From CAXSEF01 sp050920955 (GTDB lineage: Bacteria > Pseudomonadota > Alphaproteobacteria > Acetobacterales > Acetobacteraceae), in contig JBPBQS010000132.1 of assembly GCA_050920955.1 (NCBI GenBank), positions 1-64,000 on the forward strand: a DNA stretch of 64,000 bases, read 5' to 3'. This document shows, one piece after another, positions 20,347 to 29,392 of the stretch. The notes beneath the pieces are model-generated. The model saw nothing but the letters and a program-made list of their open reading frames with translations, did not search any database and was not told where the DNA came from. Position numbers and translations under genes: made by a program. The number at the start of each line of letters is the position of its first letter. Positions within the stretch are counted from its first letter, which is position 1.

Positions 20347-20354
20347 CTTCCCGC

Positions 20355-20615
20355 CTAGTCGTCGGGCAGCGCCAGCCAGCCGTGGCGGAAGCTCAGCCAG
20401 TCGCTGCTGATCACCGCGTAGCACCCCAGCCAGACCACCGCCGAGATCAGCGTCGTCGCCAGCACCTTGCGCAGCAGCAGCGGGCGCTCCGGGGCGCCGC
20501 GCCACCCCGTCGCCCCGTCCGCGTCGGCCACCGGGCGCGTGCCGACCGGGAGGACGGCGAAGAGCACCGTCCACCAGATCAGCGAGTAGAGGACGCAGCC
20601 GGTGAACCAGCCCAC
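20355..20615 (-). CDS. DUF1467 family membrane protein
   Basis: 86 aa with two hydrophobic helices (residues ~5-25 and ~52-70) separated by a polar loop. The N-terminal motif TGCVLYSLIWWTVLFAVLPVG is typical of DUF1467. It follows rnj by 4 nt, as is usual in alphaproteobacteria, so the two are surely co-transcribed. The function is unknown. Confidence 0.88.
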   Translation of the reverse strand: MGWFTGCVLYSLIWWTVLFAVLPVGTRPVADADGATGWRGAPERPLLLRKVLATTLISAVVWLGCYAVISSDWLSFRHGWLALPDD

Positions 20616-20619
20616 CCGC

Positions 20620-22266
20620 TCAGACCCTGAGCAGGTGCACGTCCACCAGCGGCCGCTTCTGCAGGCGGCGGCCCAGCGCGCGGCGCAGCACCGACTTGGC
20701 GGCGTCGAGCAGCGGCTCGTCGTCGCGGCGCAGCGCCACCGGCAGGCCCTCCAGGCCGGCCACGAACTCGCGCACGATGCGCAGCGCCTCGGGCTCGTCC
20801 GGCTCGAACAGGCCGGGCGCGGTCACCTTCGGCGTGCCGCGCACGTGGCCCTCGGCGTCCACCGCGATGGACGCGATCACCATGCCGTTGAACAGCATGC
20901 GCCGGCGCGCGGTCAGCACGCCGCCGTTGATCGGCACGAGGCGGTTGCCGTCGAGCGCGAGGCGGCCGACGGTCGCGGAGTCCGTGACCTCCGGGCGGTT
21001 GCCGCTCAGGCTGAGCAGGTCGCCGTCCTCCAGGAGGAACGGCGTGGCGCCGGCCTCCTGCGCCAGCGCGGCGTGGGACGACATGTGGCGCCACTCGCCG
21101 TGCACGGGGACGGAGAAGCGCGGGCGCACCAGCTGGTACATCCGGCGCAGCTCGTCGCGCGCAGGGTGGCCGGAGACGTGGACCAGGTGGTCCTCGGCGG
21201 TGATGATCCGCACGCCGCGGCGCACCAGGTTGTCCTGCACCGTGCCGATGGCGCGCTCGTTGCCGGGGATGGTGCGGGAGCTGAACACGACGGTGTCGCC
21301 GGGGCCCATCGCGATGTTGGGGTGGGTGTCCATGGCGATGCGGGCCAGCGCCGAGCGCGGCTCGCCCTGGGAGCCGGTGACCATCATCAGCAGGTTGTCG
21401 TCGGGCACCGTGCCGGCCTGGTCCTCGGGCACGAACTCGGGGATGCCGCGCAGGTAGCCGGTCTCGCGCGCGGACTGGTCGAGGTTGCGCAGCGAGCGCC
21501 CCACCATGGCCACGGAGCGGCCGGCGGCGCGGGCGGCCATCGCGATGGTCTCCACGCGGGCCACGTTGCTCGCGAAGCAGGTGACCGCGACCCGGCCCTG
21601 CAGGGAGCGGATCAGCCCGGCCATCGACTTGCGCACGTCGGCCTCGGAGCCGGAGTGGCCCTCGACCAGCGCGTTGGTGCTGTCGCACACGATCGCCAGC
21701 ACGCCGGCGTCGCCGAGCGCCTGCAGCGCCGCCTCGTCGGTGGGCGGGCCCACCATCGGGTTGGCGTCGAGCTTCCAGTCGCCGGTGTGCAGCACCACGC
21801 CGTGCGGCGTGGTGATCGCCAGCGCCTGCGCCTCGGGGATGGAGTGCGCCACCGAGATGAAGCGCAGCGAGAACGGCGCCAGCTCGAAGGAGCCGCCCGC
21901 CGGGACCACGTGGATCCTCACCTGGTTGAGCAGCTGCGCCTCGCCGAGCTTGCGGCGCAGCACCGAGGCCGCGAACGGCGTCGCGTACACCGGGCACTGC
22001 AGCTGGCGCCACAGGTGGGCGACCGCGCCGATGTGGTCCTCGTGCGCGTGGGTGATGACCAGGCCCAGGAGGTGCTCGCGCCGCTCGGCGATGAAGCTCG
22101 GGTCGGGCATCATCACCTCGACCTCGGGCATCTCCGAGCCGCCGAAGCCGATGCCGCAGTCCACGGCAAGCCACTTGCCGTTGCAGCGGTACAAATTCAG
22201 GTTCATGCCGATCTCGCCCGTCCCACCCAGGGGCAGGAAGGCCAGGTCAGCGCTCATCGCGTTCAT
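20620..22266 (-). CDS. rnj: Ribonuclease J
   Basis: Metallo-beta-lactamase/beta-CASP 5'-3' exo- and endoribonuclease for mRNA turnover and rRNA maturation. 548 aa. The zinc motif HAHEDH is at residues 73-78, with later ligands in HTGDWKLD and the beta-CASP motifs VTGSQGEPRSAL, SSRTIPGNE and VHVSGHP. The start forms TAATG with the coaX stop, indicating coupling in the order coaX-rnj-DUF1467. Confidence 0.97.
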   Translation of the reverse strand: MNAMSADLAFLPLGGTGEIGMNLNLYRCNGKWLAVDCGIGFGGSEMPEVEVMMPDPSFIAERREHLLGLVITHAHEDHIGAVAHLWRQLQCPVYATPFAASVLRRKLGEAQLLNQVRIHVVPAGGSFELAPFSLRFISVAHSIPEAQALAITTPHGVVLHTGDWKLDANPMVGPPTDEAALQALGDAGVLAIVCDSTNALVEGHSGSEADVRKSMAGLIRSLQGRVAVTCFASNVARVETIAMAARAAGRSVAMVGRSLRNLDQSARETGYLRGIPEFVPEDQAGTVPDDNLLMMVTGSQGEPRSALARIAMDTHPNIAMGPGDTVVFSSRTIPGNERAIGTVQDNLVRRGVRIITAEDHLVHVSGHPARDELRRMYQLVRPRFSVPVHGEWRHMSSHAALAQEAGATPFLLEDGDLLSLSGNRPEVTDSATVGRLALDGNRLVPINGGVLTARRRMLFNGMVIASIAVDAEGHVRGTPKVTAPGLFEPDEPEALRIVREFVAGLEGLPVALRRDDEPLLDAAKSVLRRALGRRLQKRPLVDVHLLRV

Positions 22267-23075
22267 TAATCGCCTTCAATCAGTCTTGTTCTGTCACGAG
22301 ACAATGTGGGGGTTGGGTTGCGCTGCGCCAACAGGCGAAGCCCGTCAAGCGTGAGATCGGGGTCGATGCGTTCCATCACCGTGGTCCCCTCGGAGAACAA
22401 TGGCGCCAGTCCCCCCGTGGCGACGACCTTCAGCGGGCGGTCGAACTCGCCCTTGATCCGTGCGACGAGGCCCTCGATCAGGCCGACGTAGCCCCAGTAG
22501 ATGCCGGACTGCATGGCAGGCACGGTCGAGCGACCGATCACCGCCTGCGGCCGGCCGATGCCGATCCGCGGCAGCCGCGCCGCCGCCTCGTGCAGGGCCT
22601 TGAGCGACAGATTGATGCCCGGCGCGATCACGCCGCCGACATACGCCCCGTCGCCCTCCACCACGTCGAACGTCGTGGCCGTGCCGAAGTCGATCACCAC
22701 CAGCGGCCCGCGGTAGCGCTCGTGCGCCGCCAGCGCGTTGACCAGGCGGTCGGCGCCCACCTCGGCCGGGTTGTCCACGCGTATCTCGAAGCCCCAGTGC
22801 AGCGTCGAGCGCGCGATCAGCGGCTCCACCGCGAACCAGTCGCGGCACAGGCGGCGCAGGTGGTACAGCGCGGCCGGCACCACGGTGCCGATCACCGCTG
22901 CATCCACCTGGCCCGCCGGGATGCCGCGCAGGGCGAGCAGCGCCATCAGCCACACCGCGTACTCGTCGGACGTGCGCTGCGCCTCGGTCGCGATGCGGAA
23001 CGTGCCGGCCCAGTGGGTCCCGTCATGGACCGCGAACACGATGTTGGTGTTGCCGGCGTCGATGACGAGAAGCAT
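22266..23075 (-). CDS. coaX: Type III pantothenate kinase
   Basis: First step of coenzyme A synthesis. 269 aa of the ASKHA fold. DAGNTN (residues 6-11) is the phosphate loop, GADRLVNALAAHE and DFGTATTFDVV are conserved, and GGVIAPGINLSLKALHEAAARLP completes the signature. No birA lies between nuoN and coaX, although many alphaproteobacteria have it there; element G occupies that gap. Confidence 0.97.
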   Translation of the reverse strand: MLLVIDAGNTNIVFAVHDGTHWAGTFRIATEAQRTSDEYAVWLMALLALRGIPAGQVDAAVIGTVVPAALYHLRRLCRDWFAVEPLIARSTLHWGFEIRVDNPAEVGADRLVNALAAHERYRGPLVVIDFGTATTFDVVEGDGAYVGGVIAPGINLSLKALHEAAARLPRIGIGRPQAVIGRSTVPAMQSGIYWGYVGLIEGLVARIKGEFDRPLKVVATGGLAPLFSEGTTVMERIDPDLTLDGLRLLAQRNPTPTLSRDRTRLIEGD

Positions 23076-23083
23076 GGGTCAGG

Positions 23084-23207
23084 CAAGCAAGGCCGGGCTC
23101 TGCCCGGACCCGCCAGGGGCGAGCCGCCCCTGGACCGGCACACTCAAGTTAAGGTTTCCAAAGGCGAGCCTTTGGCGGAGCTCGAGGCAGAGCCTCGACC
23201 TTGCTTC
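23084..23207. repeat. GC-rich paired-hairpin element G (alpha-beta)
   Basis: Outer alpha stem CCGGGC-TCT-GCCCGG, connector ACCCGCC, inner stem CCAGGGGC/GCCCCTGG, centre ACTCAAGTTAAGG, inner stem CCAAAGGC-GA-GCCTTTGG, connector GGCGGAG, beta outer stem TCGAGGC-AGA-GCCTCGA, end CCTTGCTT. It fills the nuoN-coaX gap. Confidence 0.88.
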
Positions 23208-23212
23208 CTGTC

Positions 23213-24688
23213 TCACCCGAAGAGCGCCCTTGCCGCGGTCTCGGCCGCCTGGACGACCGGCGAGGGCATCAGGAAGAACAGGAAGGTGAACAGCCCGCCG
23301 ACCACGGCGACGAAGGAGAGCGAGGGCGCGCGGGCGTCGAACGCCTCCTCGGCCTCGTCGAAGTACATCACCTTCACGACGCGCAGGTAGTAGTAGAGGC
23401 CGATCACGCTGGTCAGGACGCCGATCACGGCGAGCGTCCACAGGCCGGACTGCACCGCGGCCTGGAACACGAACAGCTTGCCGAAGAAGCCCGACATCGG
23501 CGGCACGCCGGCCATGGAGAACATCAGCACGGCCAGCACGAGGGCCAGCACGGGGTCGGTCTTGGCCAGGCCGCCGAGGTCGGAGATGCGCTCGAGCGCC
23601 AGGCCGCGGCGGCGCATGGCGATGATGCAGGCGAACGCGCCGGCGTTCATGAACACGTAGGTCACGAGGTAGATCAGCGTGCCGCGGATGCCGGCCTCCG
23701 AGCCCGCGGCCAGGCCGATCAGCGCGTAGCCCATGTGGCCGATCGAGGAGTAGGCCATCAGGCGCTTGATGCTGGTCTGGCCGATGGCGGCGAGGCTGCC
23801 CAGGATCATCGAGCAGATCGCGACCAGGATGATGAGCTGCTGCCAGTCGTGCAGCACGTGGCCGAAGGGCACGACCATGGCGCGCAGGAGAACCGCGAAG
23901 GGGGCGACCTTGGGGGCGGTGCTCATGAAGGCGGTCACGGGGGTGGGCGCGCCCTCGTAGACGTCGGGCGTCCACATGTGGAACGGCACGGCGGAGAGCT
24001 TGAAGGCGAGGCCGGCGACGATGAACACGATGCCGATCACGAGGCCGACGGAGGTGCCGCCAGGGGCCGCGACAGCCTGGGCGATCAGGGAGAACTGCAT
24101 GGTCCCGGAGAAGCCGTAGACGAGCGAGATGCCGTAGAGCAGGAGGCCGGAGGCGAGGGCGCTCAGGACGAAGTACTTGAGGCCGGCCTCCGAGGAGCGG
24201 ACGTCGTCGCGGGCGAAGGAGCAGAGCACGTAGACGGCGAGGCTCTGCAGCTCGAGGCCCATGTAGAGGGTCATCAGGCTGGCGGCCTGCGCCATGAACA
24301 GCATGCCGATCGTGGAGAACACCACGAGGAGCGGGAACTCGAAGCGGGCGATCTCCTGGCGCTCGTTGTAGTCGAGCGCCAGGATCGTGGTCAGCGCGGC
24401 GCCGGCCAGGATCAGCACCTGGGCGAAGCGGCTGAAGGCGTCCGACACGATCAGGCCGCCGTACGCGACGCCGTCGGGGGACTGCACGACCAGGCCGGCG
24501 GTGACGAGGAGCGCCGCGAGCACGAGCATGGTGCAGGCAGCCGCCGAGTCGCGCGGGCGGGTCACGCCGTAGACCAGGATCAGCAGGCCGAGGAGGGCGA
24601 GCACGATCTCGGGCAGGGCGAGCGCCCAGTGCGACAGGCCCTCGATCGAGGGCGCGGCGAGGGGCTGGGCGGGGGTGGCCGGGTTCAT
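23213..24688 (-). CDS. nuoN: NADH-quinone oxidoreductase subunit N
   Basis: Proton-pumping antiporter-like membrane subunit of complex I, 491 aa, about 14 helices. Conserved features include FKLSAVPFHMWTPDVYEGAPTPVTAFMSTAPK, with the channel Lys and Pro residues, and KRLMAYSSIGHMGY. The start overlaps the nuoM stop (ATGA). Confidence 0.97.
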   Translation of the reverse strand: MNPATPAQPLAAPSIEGLSHWALALPEIVLALLGLLILVYGVTRPRDSAAACTMLVLAALLVTAGLVVQSPDGVAYGGLIVSDAFSRFAQVLILAGAALTTILALDYNERQEIARFEFPLLVVFSTIGMLFMAQAASLMTLYMGLELQSLAVYVLCSFARDDVRSSEAGLKYFVLSALASGLLLYGISLVYGFSGTMQFSLIAQAVAAPGGTSVGLVIGIVFIVAGLAFKLSAVPFHMWTPDVYEGAPTPVTAFMSTAPKVAPFAVLLRAMVVPFGHVLHDWQQLIILVAICSMILGSLAAIGQTSIKRLMAYSSIGHMGYALIGLAAGSEAGIRGTLIYLVTYVFMNAGAFACIIAMRRRGLALERISDLGGLAKTDPVLALVLAVLMFSMAGVPPMSGFFGKLFVFQAAVQSGLWTLAVIGVLTSVIGLYYYLRVVKVMYFDEAEEAFDARAPSLSFVAVVGGLFTFLFFLMPSPVVQAAETAARALFG

Positions 24689-26241
24689 CGGGCCGGCTCC
24701 GCGGCGGGGGGGCTTGCAGGCGTGGCGTCGGCGAGGTGCACGGTCGACGGCAGGCCGAGGGCGGCCTCGTGGTGCGCGACCATGGAGTCCACGGTGGCGC
24801 CGAAGAACTGCGTGAAGCTGCTCGGGTAGAAGCCCATCCACAGGGTCAGCACGACGAGGGGGGCGAAGATGCCGATCTCGCGCGGCGACAGGTCGAGCAG
24901 GCCGCGCAGGTCGTCGCGCGTCAGGCGGCCGAAGATCACGCGGCGGTAGAGGTAGAGGCCGTACACGGCGCCGAGCACCATGCCCATGCTGCCGAGCACC
25001 GCCAGCCACAGGCTGACCTGGAAGGCGCCGACGAGGACGAGGAACTCGCCGACGAAGCCCGAGGTGCCGGGCAGGCCGATGTTGCCCATGGTGAAGACCA
25101 TGAACACGGCGGCGTAGAGCGGCATGGTCGCGGCCAGGCCGCCGTAGCGGGCGATCTCGCGGGTGTGCAGGCGGTCGTAGACGACGCCGACGCAGAGGAA
25201 CATCGCCGCCGAGACGACGCCGTGGCTGAGCATCAGGAACAGCGCGCCCTGCAACCCCTGGACGTCGACGGTGAAGATGCCGATCACCACGACGCCCATG
25301 TGGGCGATCGAGGAGTAGGCGATCAGCTTCTTCATGTCGGTCTGCGCGAAGGCGACCAGCGAGGTGTAGATCACCGCGACGACGGCCAGGGCGAACATCA
25401 GCGGCGCGAACTGCTGCGTGGCCTGCGGCAGCATGGGCACGGAGAAGCGCAGGAAGCCGTAGGCGCCCATCTTGAGCAGCACGCCGGCCAGGATCACCGA
25501 GCCCGCGGTCGGCGCCTCGACGTGGGCGTCGGGCAACCAGGTGTGGACGGGCCACATCGGCACCTTCACCGCGAAGGAGGCGAGGAAGGCGAGGAACAGC
25601 CAGAACTGCATCCGCGGGGTGAAGGCGGTCGCCATCAGGGTCGGGATGTCGGTGGTGCCGGCGACGTACCACATGGCCAGCAGGGCGAGCAGCATCAGCA
25701 CGGAGCCGGCGAAGGTGTAGAGGAAGAACTTGAACGAGGCGTAGACCCGACGCGTGCCGCCCCAGACGCCGATGATCAGGTACATCGGGATCAGCACGCC
25801 CTCGAAGAACATGTAGAACACGACGAAGTCCATCGCCGAGAACATGCCGACCATCATGGTCTCGAGCACGAGGAACGCGATCATGTACTCGCGCACGCGG
25901 AAGTGGATCGCCTCCCAGCTCGCCAGGATGCAGATCGGCGTGAGCGCGGTGCTCAGCAGCACGAACAGCACGGAGATGCCGTCCACGCCCATGGCGTAGG
26001 CGACGTGGAAGCCGGGCAGCCATTCGTGGCGCTCGGTGAACTGGAAGCCGGGCTGCGCGGTGTCGAAGCGCACCCAGAGCACGAGGGAGACCACGAACAC
26101 TACGAGGCTGGTCCACAGCGCGGCCCAGCGGGAGTTCGAGGCGACGACCTCGTCCGTGCCGCGCACGGACATGATGAAGGCGCAGCCGACCAGCGGCAGG
26201 AAGGTGACGAGGGAGAGGATCGGGAAGCCGGCGGCGTTCAT
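24685..26241 (-). CDS. nuoM: NADH-quinone oxidoreductase subunit M
   Basis: Antiporter-like pump subunit, 518 aa. The motif VKVPMWPVHTWLPDAHVEAPTAGSVILAGVLLKMG carries the channel Lys, His and Asp, and DMKKLIAYSSIAHMGVV is the second conserved stretch. The C-terminus extends about 20 Ala/Pro-rich residues. 4 nt downstream of nuoL. Confidence 0.97.
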   Translation of the reverse strand: MNAAGFPILSLVTFLPLVGCAFIMSVRGTDEVVASNSRWAALWTSLVVFVVSLVLWVRFDTAQPGFQFTERHEWLPGFHVAYAMGVDGISVLFVLLSTALTPICILASWEAIHFRVREYMIAFLVLETMMVGMFSAMDFVVFYMFFEGVLIPMYLIIGVWGGTRRVYASFKFFLYTFAGSVLMLLALLAMWYVAGTTDIPTLMATAFTPRMQFWLFLAFLASFAVKVPMWPVHTWLPDAHVEAPTAGSVILAGVLLKMGAYGFLRFSVPMLPQATQQFAPLMFALAVVAVIYTSLVAFAQTDMKKLIAYSSIAHMGVVVIGIFTVDVQGLQGALFLMLSHGVVSAAMFLCVGVVYDRLHTREIARYGGLAATMPLYAAVFMVFTMGNIGLPGTSGFVGEFLVLVGAFQVSLWLAVLGSMGMVLGAVYGLYLYRRVIFGRLTRDDLRGLLDLSPREIGIFAPLVVLTLWMGFYPSSFTQFFGATVDSMVAHHEAALGLPSTVHLADATPASPPAAEPAR

Positions 26242-26245
26242 CAGG

Positions 26246-28174
26246 TCACCGGAACAGGAGGAAGACGCTGACCAGGCCGACGAGGCCGATCAGCATGGTG
26301 AAGGCGTAGACCGCGATCGAGCCGGTCTGGATGCGCACGACCTGGCGCGAGCCGTCGGTGGTCAGCAGGGCGATGCCGTTGGGCAGGCCGTCGATGATGC
26401 GCTCGTCGCCGACGTGCCAGAACTCGCGGGCCAGCCACTTGGCGGGGCGGACGAAGATCGCGTCGTAGAGCTCGTCGAAATACCACTTGTTCAGCAGGAA
26501 CAGGTAGAGCGGGCGGAAGCGGGTCGCGAGCATCGCCGGCAGCGCGGGGCGGGCCATGTAGAGGAGGTAGGCTAGCGCGATGCCGCCCAGGCCCATCACG
26601 GTGGGCAGGAGCGCGATGAGGGCGGGGACGTGCTCGGCGCTCAGCAGGACATGGTTGTCGGGGCCGGAGAAGATGGCGCCGCGCCAGAACCAGCCCTGGT
26701 CCTCGCCGATGAACAGGGACTTGAGCAGCACGCCGGCGAGCAGGGCGCCCACGGAGAGCAGCACGAGCGGGACCCACATCCAGGGCGGGCTCTCGTGGGC
26801 GTGGGCGAGCTTGTCCTCGTCGTGGGCGCGGCCGTGGAAGGTCAGGATCAGCAGGCGCCAGGAGTAGAACGCGGTGAGGAAGGCGGCGATGGTGCCGAGC
26901 GTGAAGGCGTAGAGGCCGACGCCGGTGTGGGCGGCCCAGGCGCTCTCCAGGATCGCGTCCTTGGACCAGTAGCCGGCGAACGGGTAGATGCCGCCCAGCG
27001 CCAGGCTGCCCGCCCACATGCAGACGTAGGTGATGGGGATCTTCCGCCACAGGCCGCCCATGCGGAACATGTCCTGCTCGTCGTGCATGGCGTGGATCAC
27101 CGAGCCGGCGCACAGGAACAGCAGCGCCTTGAAGAAGGCGTGGGTGAAGAGGTGGAACATCGAGGCCTGGAACGCGCCCACGCCGGCGGCGAGGAACATG
27201 TAGCCGAGCTGCGAGCAGGTCGAGTAGGCGATCACGCGCTTGATGTCGGGCTGCACCAGCGCGATCGTCGCCGCGAAGAAGCAGGTCGTGCCGCCGATCA
27301 CCGTGACCATCGCGAGGGCGCCGGGGGCGAACTCCAGGATCGGCGACATGCGGCTGACCAGGAACACGCCGGCCGTCACCATCGTCGCCGCGTGGATCAG
27401 GGCGGAGACCGGGGTCGGGCCCTCCATCGCGTCGGGCAGCCAGGTGTGGAGGAAGATCTGCGCCGACTTGCCCATGGCGCCGATGAACAGCAGGACGCCG
27501 ATCACCTCGAAGGCGCGCCAGTCGGTGCCGAACACGCGGTAGGTGGCGTCGACGTGGTCGGGGACGTGGGCGAAGATCGTGGGGAAGTCGATGGCGCCGA
27601 AGAGGAGGAAGACGAGCGCGATGCCGACGGCGAAGGAGAGGTCGCCGACGCGGTTGACGACCATCGCCTTGATCGCGGCGGCGTTGGCCGAGGGGCGGTC
27701 GTACCAGTAGCCGATCAGCAGGTAGCTCGCGAGGCCGACGCCTTCCCAGCCGAAGAACAGCTGCAGGAGGTTGTCGGCGCTGACGAGGGCCAGCATCGCG
27801 AAGGAGAACAGGGAGAGGTAGGAGAAGAAGCGGTAGGTCGGCTGGTGCTCGTGGCCCATGTAGCCGACGCTGTAGACGTGCACGAGGGTGGCGACCGCCG
27901 TGACCATGGCGACCATGGACACGGACATGGTGTCGCGGTGCAGGTCCCAGCCGACGTGGAAGCTGCCCACGTCCATCCAGGTGGCGATCAACAGCGCGCC
28001 GGGCACGCCTGCGTGCCAGACGTAGTCCACCCAGTTCAGCGTGCCGCACACGGCGGCGAGCGCCATCAGCAGGATCGTCGCCGCCTGGGCCGCCCTGTCG
28101 CCGATGGCACGGCCCAGCAGGCCCGCCACCAGGGAGCCGAGCAGCGGGGCGAAGACGGCGGTCGCATACAGCAT
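26246..28174 (-). CDS. nuoL: NADH-quinone oxidoreductase subunit L
   Basis: Largest antiporter-like pump subunit, 642 aa, with a C-terminal lateral helix that clamps the membrane arm. GKSAQIFLHTWLPDAMEGPTPVSALIHAATMVTAG and DIKRVIAYSTCSQLGYMFLA are intact. It begins 2 nt after the nuoK stop. Confidence 0.97.
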   Translation of the reverse strand: MLYATAVFAPLLGSLVAGLLGRAIGDRAAQAATILLMALAAVCGTLNWVDYVWHAGVPGALLIATWMDVGSFHVGWDLHRDTMSVSMVAMVTAVATLVHVYSVGYMGHEHQPTYRFFSYLSLFSFAMLALVSADNLLQLFFGWEGVGLASYLLIGYWYDRPSANAAAIKAMVVNRVGDLSFAVGIALVFLLFGAIDFPTIFAHVPDHVDATYRVFGTDWRAFEVIGVLLFIGAMGKSAQIFLHTWLPDAMEGPTPVSALIHAATMVTAGVFLVSRMSPILEFAPGALAMVTVIGGTTCFFAATIALVQPDIKRVIAYSTCSQLGYMFLAAGVGAFQASMFHLFTHAFFKALLFLCAGSVIHAMHDEQDMFRMGGLWRKIPITYVCMWAGSLALGGIYPFAGYWSKDAILESAWAAHTGVGLYAFTLGTIAAFLTAFYSWRLLILTFHGRAHDEDKLAHAHESPPWMWVPLVLLSVGALLAGVLLKSLFIGEDQGWFWRGAIFSGPDNHVLLSAEHVPALIALLPTVMGLGGIALAYLLYMARPALPAMLATRFRPLYLFLLNKWYFDELYDAIFVRPAKWLAREFWHVGDERIIDGLPNGIALLTTDGSRQVVRIQTGSIAVYAFTMLIGLVGLVSVFLLFR

Positions 28175-28176
28175 CC

Positions 28177-28488
28177 TCAGCCCTTCATCAGGTTCACGTC
28201 CTCGACCTGGATCGAGCCGCGGTTGCGGAAGTAGACCACCACGATCGCGAGGCCGATCGCCGCCTCCGCCGCCGCCACGGTGAGCACGAACATCGCCAGG
28301 ATCTGCCCCGCGAGGTCGCCCAGGGCTGCCGAGAAGGCGACGAGGTTGAGGTTCACCGCGAGCAGGATCAGCTCGATCGACATCAGGATCACGATGACGT
28401 TCTTGCGGTTCAGGAAGATGCCGAAGATGCCCAGCACCAGCAGCACCGCCGCCACCGCGAGGTAGTGGCCCAGGCTTACAGCGAGCAT
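28177..28488 (-). CDS. nuoK: NADH-quinone oxidoreductase subunit K
   Basis: 103 aa, three helices. Conserved membrane glutamates lie in MSIELILLAVNLN and TVAAAEAAIGLAI, part of the E-channel of complex I. Normal length. 10 nt downstream of nuoJ. Confidence 0.97.
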   Translation of the reverse strand: MLAVSLGHYLAVAAVLLVLGIFGIFLNRKNVIVILMSIELILLAVNLNLVAFSAALGDLAGQILAMFVLTVAAAEAAIGLAIVVVYFRNRGSIQVEDVNLMKG

Positions 28489-28498
28489 GTGACCGCCA

Positions 28499-29230
28499 TC
28501 AGGTGTGGCCTCCGTGCGTCTCGTGGTCCGCGGCGATCGCGGACGGCGTCGGCGTGTGGCCGTGCGCGTCGGCGCCGGCCGGGAGCAGCGACGGCTCCGG
28601 CAGCGGCCGCAGGATGCCCGACGCGCCCACGCCCTGGCGCAGCGGGACGCGCACCATCGACAGGCTCAGCGCCGGGTCGCGCGCCTGCTGGCGGGCGATG
28701 TCCTGGTGGCGCGACGCGGTGCGCTCGCGCAGGGTCAGCACGATCGCGCCCATCATGGCGACCAGCAGGATCAGGCCGGAGATCTGGAACAACAGCGCGT
28801 AGTCCGTGTACAGCACGCGGCCGATCGCGGCGGTGTTGGACACGCCGGCCGGGGTCGCCGAGAGCCGCAGCACCGCGTTGGCCGGCGAGACGCGCCAGCC
28901 CGTCAGGAACACCGCCAGCTCGGCGAAGAGGACGAGGCCGACCGCCGCGCCGACCGGGGCGTAGCGCTGGAAGCCCTCGCGCAGCTCGGAGAAGTTCACG
29001 TCGAGCATCATCACGACGAACAGGAATAGCACCGCCACCGCGCCGACGTAGACGATCACCAGGATGAAGGCGAGGAACTCGGCGCCCGCCAGGAGGAACA
29101 GCCCGGCCGCGTTGAAGAACGCCAGGATCAGGAACAGCACGGAGTGCACGGGGTTGCGCGACGTGACCACGGCGGCGGCCGAGCCCAGCAGGACGGCGGC
29201 GAAGAGGTACCAGAAGAGGGTGGCGATCAA
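28499..29230 (-). CDS. nuoJ: NADH-quinone oxidoreductase subunit J
   Basis: 243 aa, five helices, with the conserved EFLAFILVIVYVGAVAVLFLFVVMML around residues 50-75. No ATG is available near the family start; TTG at 29230 (MIATLFWYLFAAVLLGSAA) is chosen. A longer frame from 29335 would translate element H as an N-terminus and is rejected here because the TTG start matches the family. The tail after residue ~180 is His/Pro-rich and longer than usual. Confidence 0.93.
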   Translation of the reverse strand: MIATLFWYLFAAVLLGSAAAVVTSRNPVHSVLFLILAFFNAAGLFLLAGAEFLAFILVIVYVGAVAVLFLFVVMMLDVNFSELREGFQRYAPVGAAVGLVLFAELAVFLTGWRVSPANAVLRLSATPAGVSNTAAIGRVLYTDYALLFQISGLILLVAMMGAIVLTLRERTASRHQDIARQQARDPALSLSMVRVPLRQGVGASGILRPLPEPSLLPAGADAHGHTPTPSAIAADHETHGGHT

Positions 29231-29259
29231 GGGCGCGGTTCCCCAAGACAGACAGGAAG

Positions 29260-29381
29260 GAAGCAAGGCCGGGCGCTGCCCGGACCCGCCAGGGGCGAGC
29301 CGCCCCTGGACCGGCTTCTTATAAGTGGATTCCAAAGGCGAGCCTTTGGCGGAGTCCAGAGGCAGAGCCTCTGGCCTTGCT
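29260..29381. repeat. GC-rich paired-hairpin element H (alpha-beta), inside nuo operon
   Basis: Outer alpha stem CCGGGC-GCT-GCCCGG, connector ACCCGCC, inner stem CCAGGGGC/GCCCCTGG, centre CTTATAAGTGG, inner stem CCAAAGGC-GA-GCCTTTGG, connector GGCGGAG, beta outer stem CCAGAGGC-AGA-GCCTCTGG, end CCTTGCT. It lies between nuoI and nuoJ. Confidence 0.88.
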
Positions 29382-29392
29382 GTGCTGCCATC

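Larger units (their letters stand above)
19752..20354. other. 600-bp gene-free region with low-GC core and three dyads
   Basis: No convincing coding sequence. The core from about 19975 to 20290 is clearly lower in GC than the flanks. It contains a 15-nt odd palindrome, a GC-rich hairpin and a long hairpin (listed separately). A minus-strand TATACT at 19975-19980 could be a proS -10 box, but no good -35 accompanies it. The region is the expected site of the proS-lolC-lolD promoter and may also hold a small RNA gene. Confidence 0.5.

Noticed and set aside
29231..29335. ATG-started N-terminal extension of nuoJ through element H
   Set aside because: It would translate most of half of element H. 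A TTG start at 29230 gives the family N-terminus. Unlike the UDG-like and pabC cases, an alternative start exists here.
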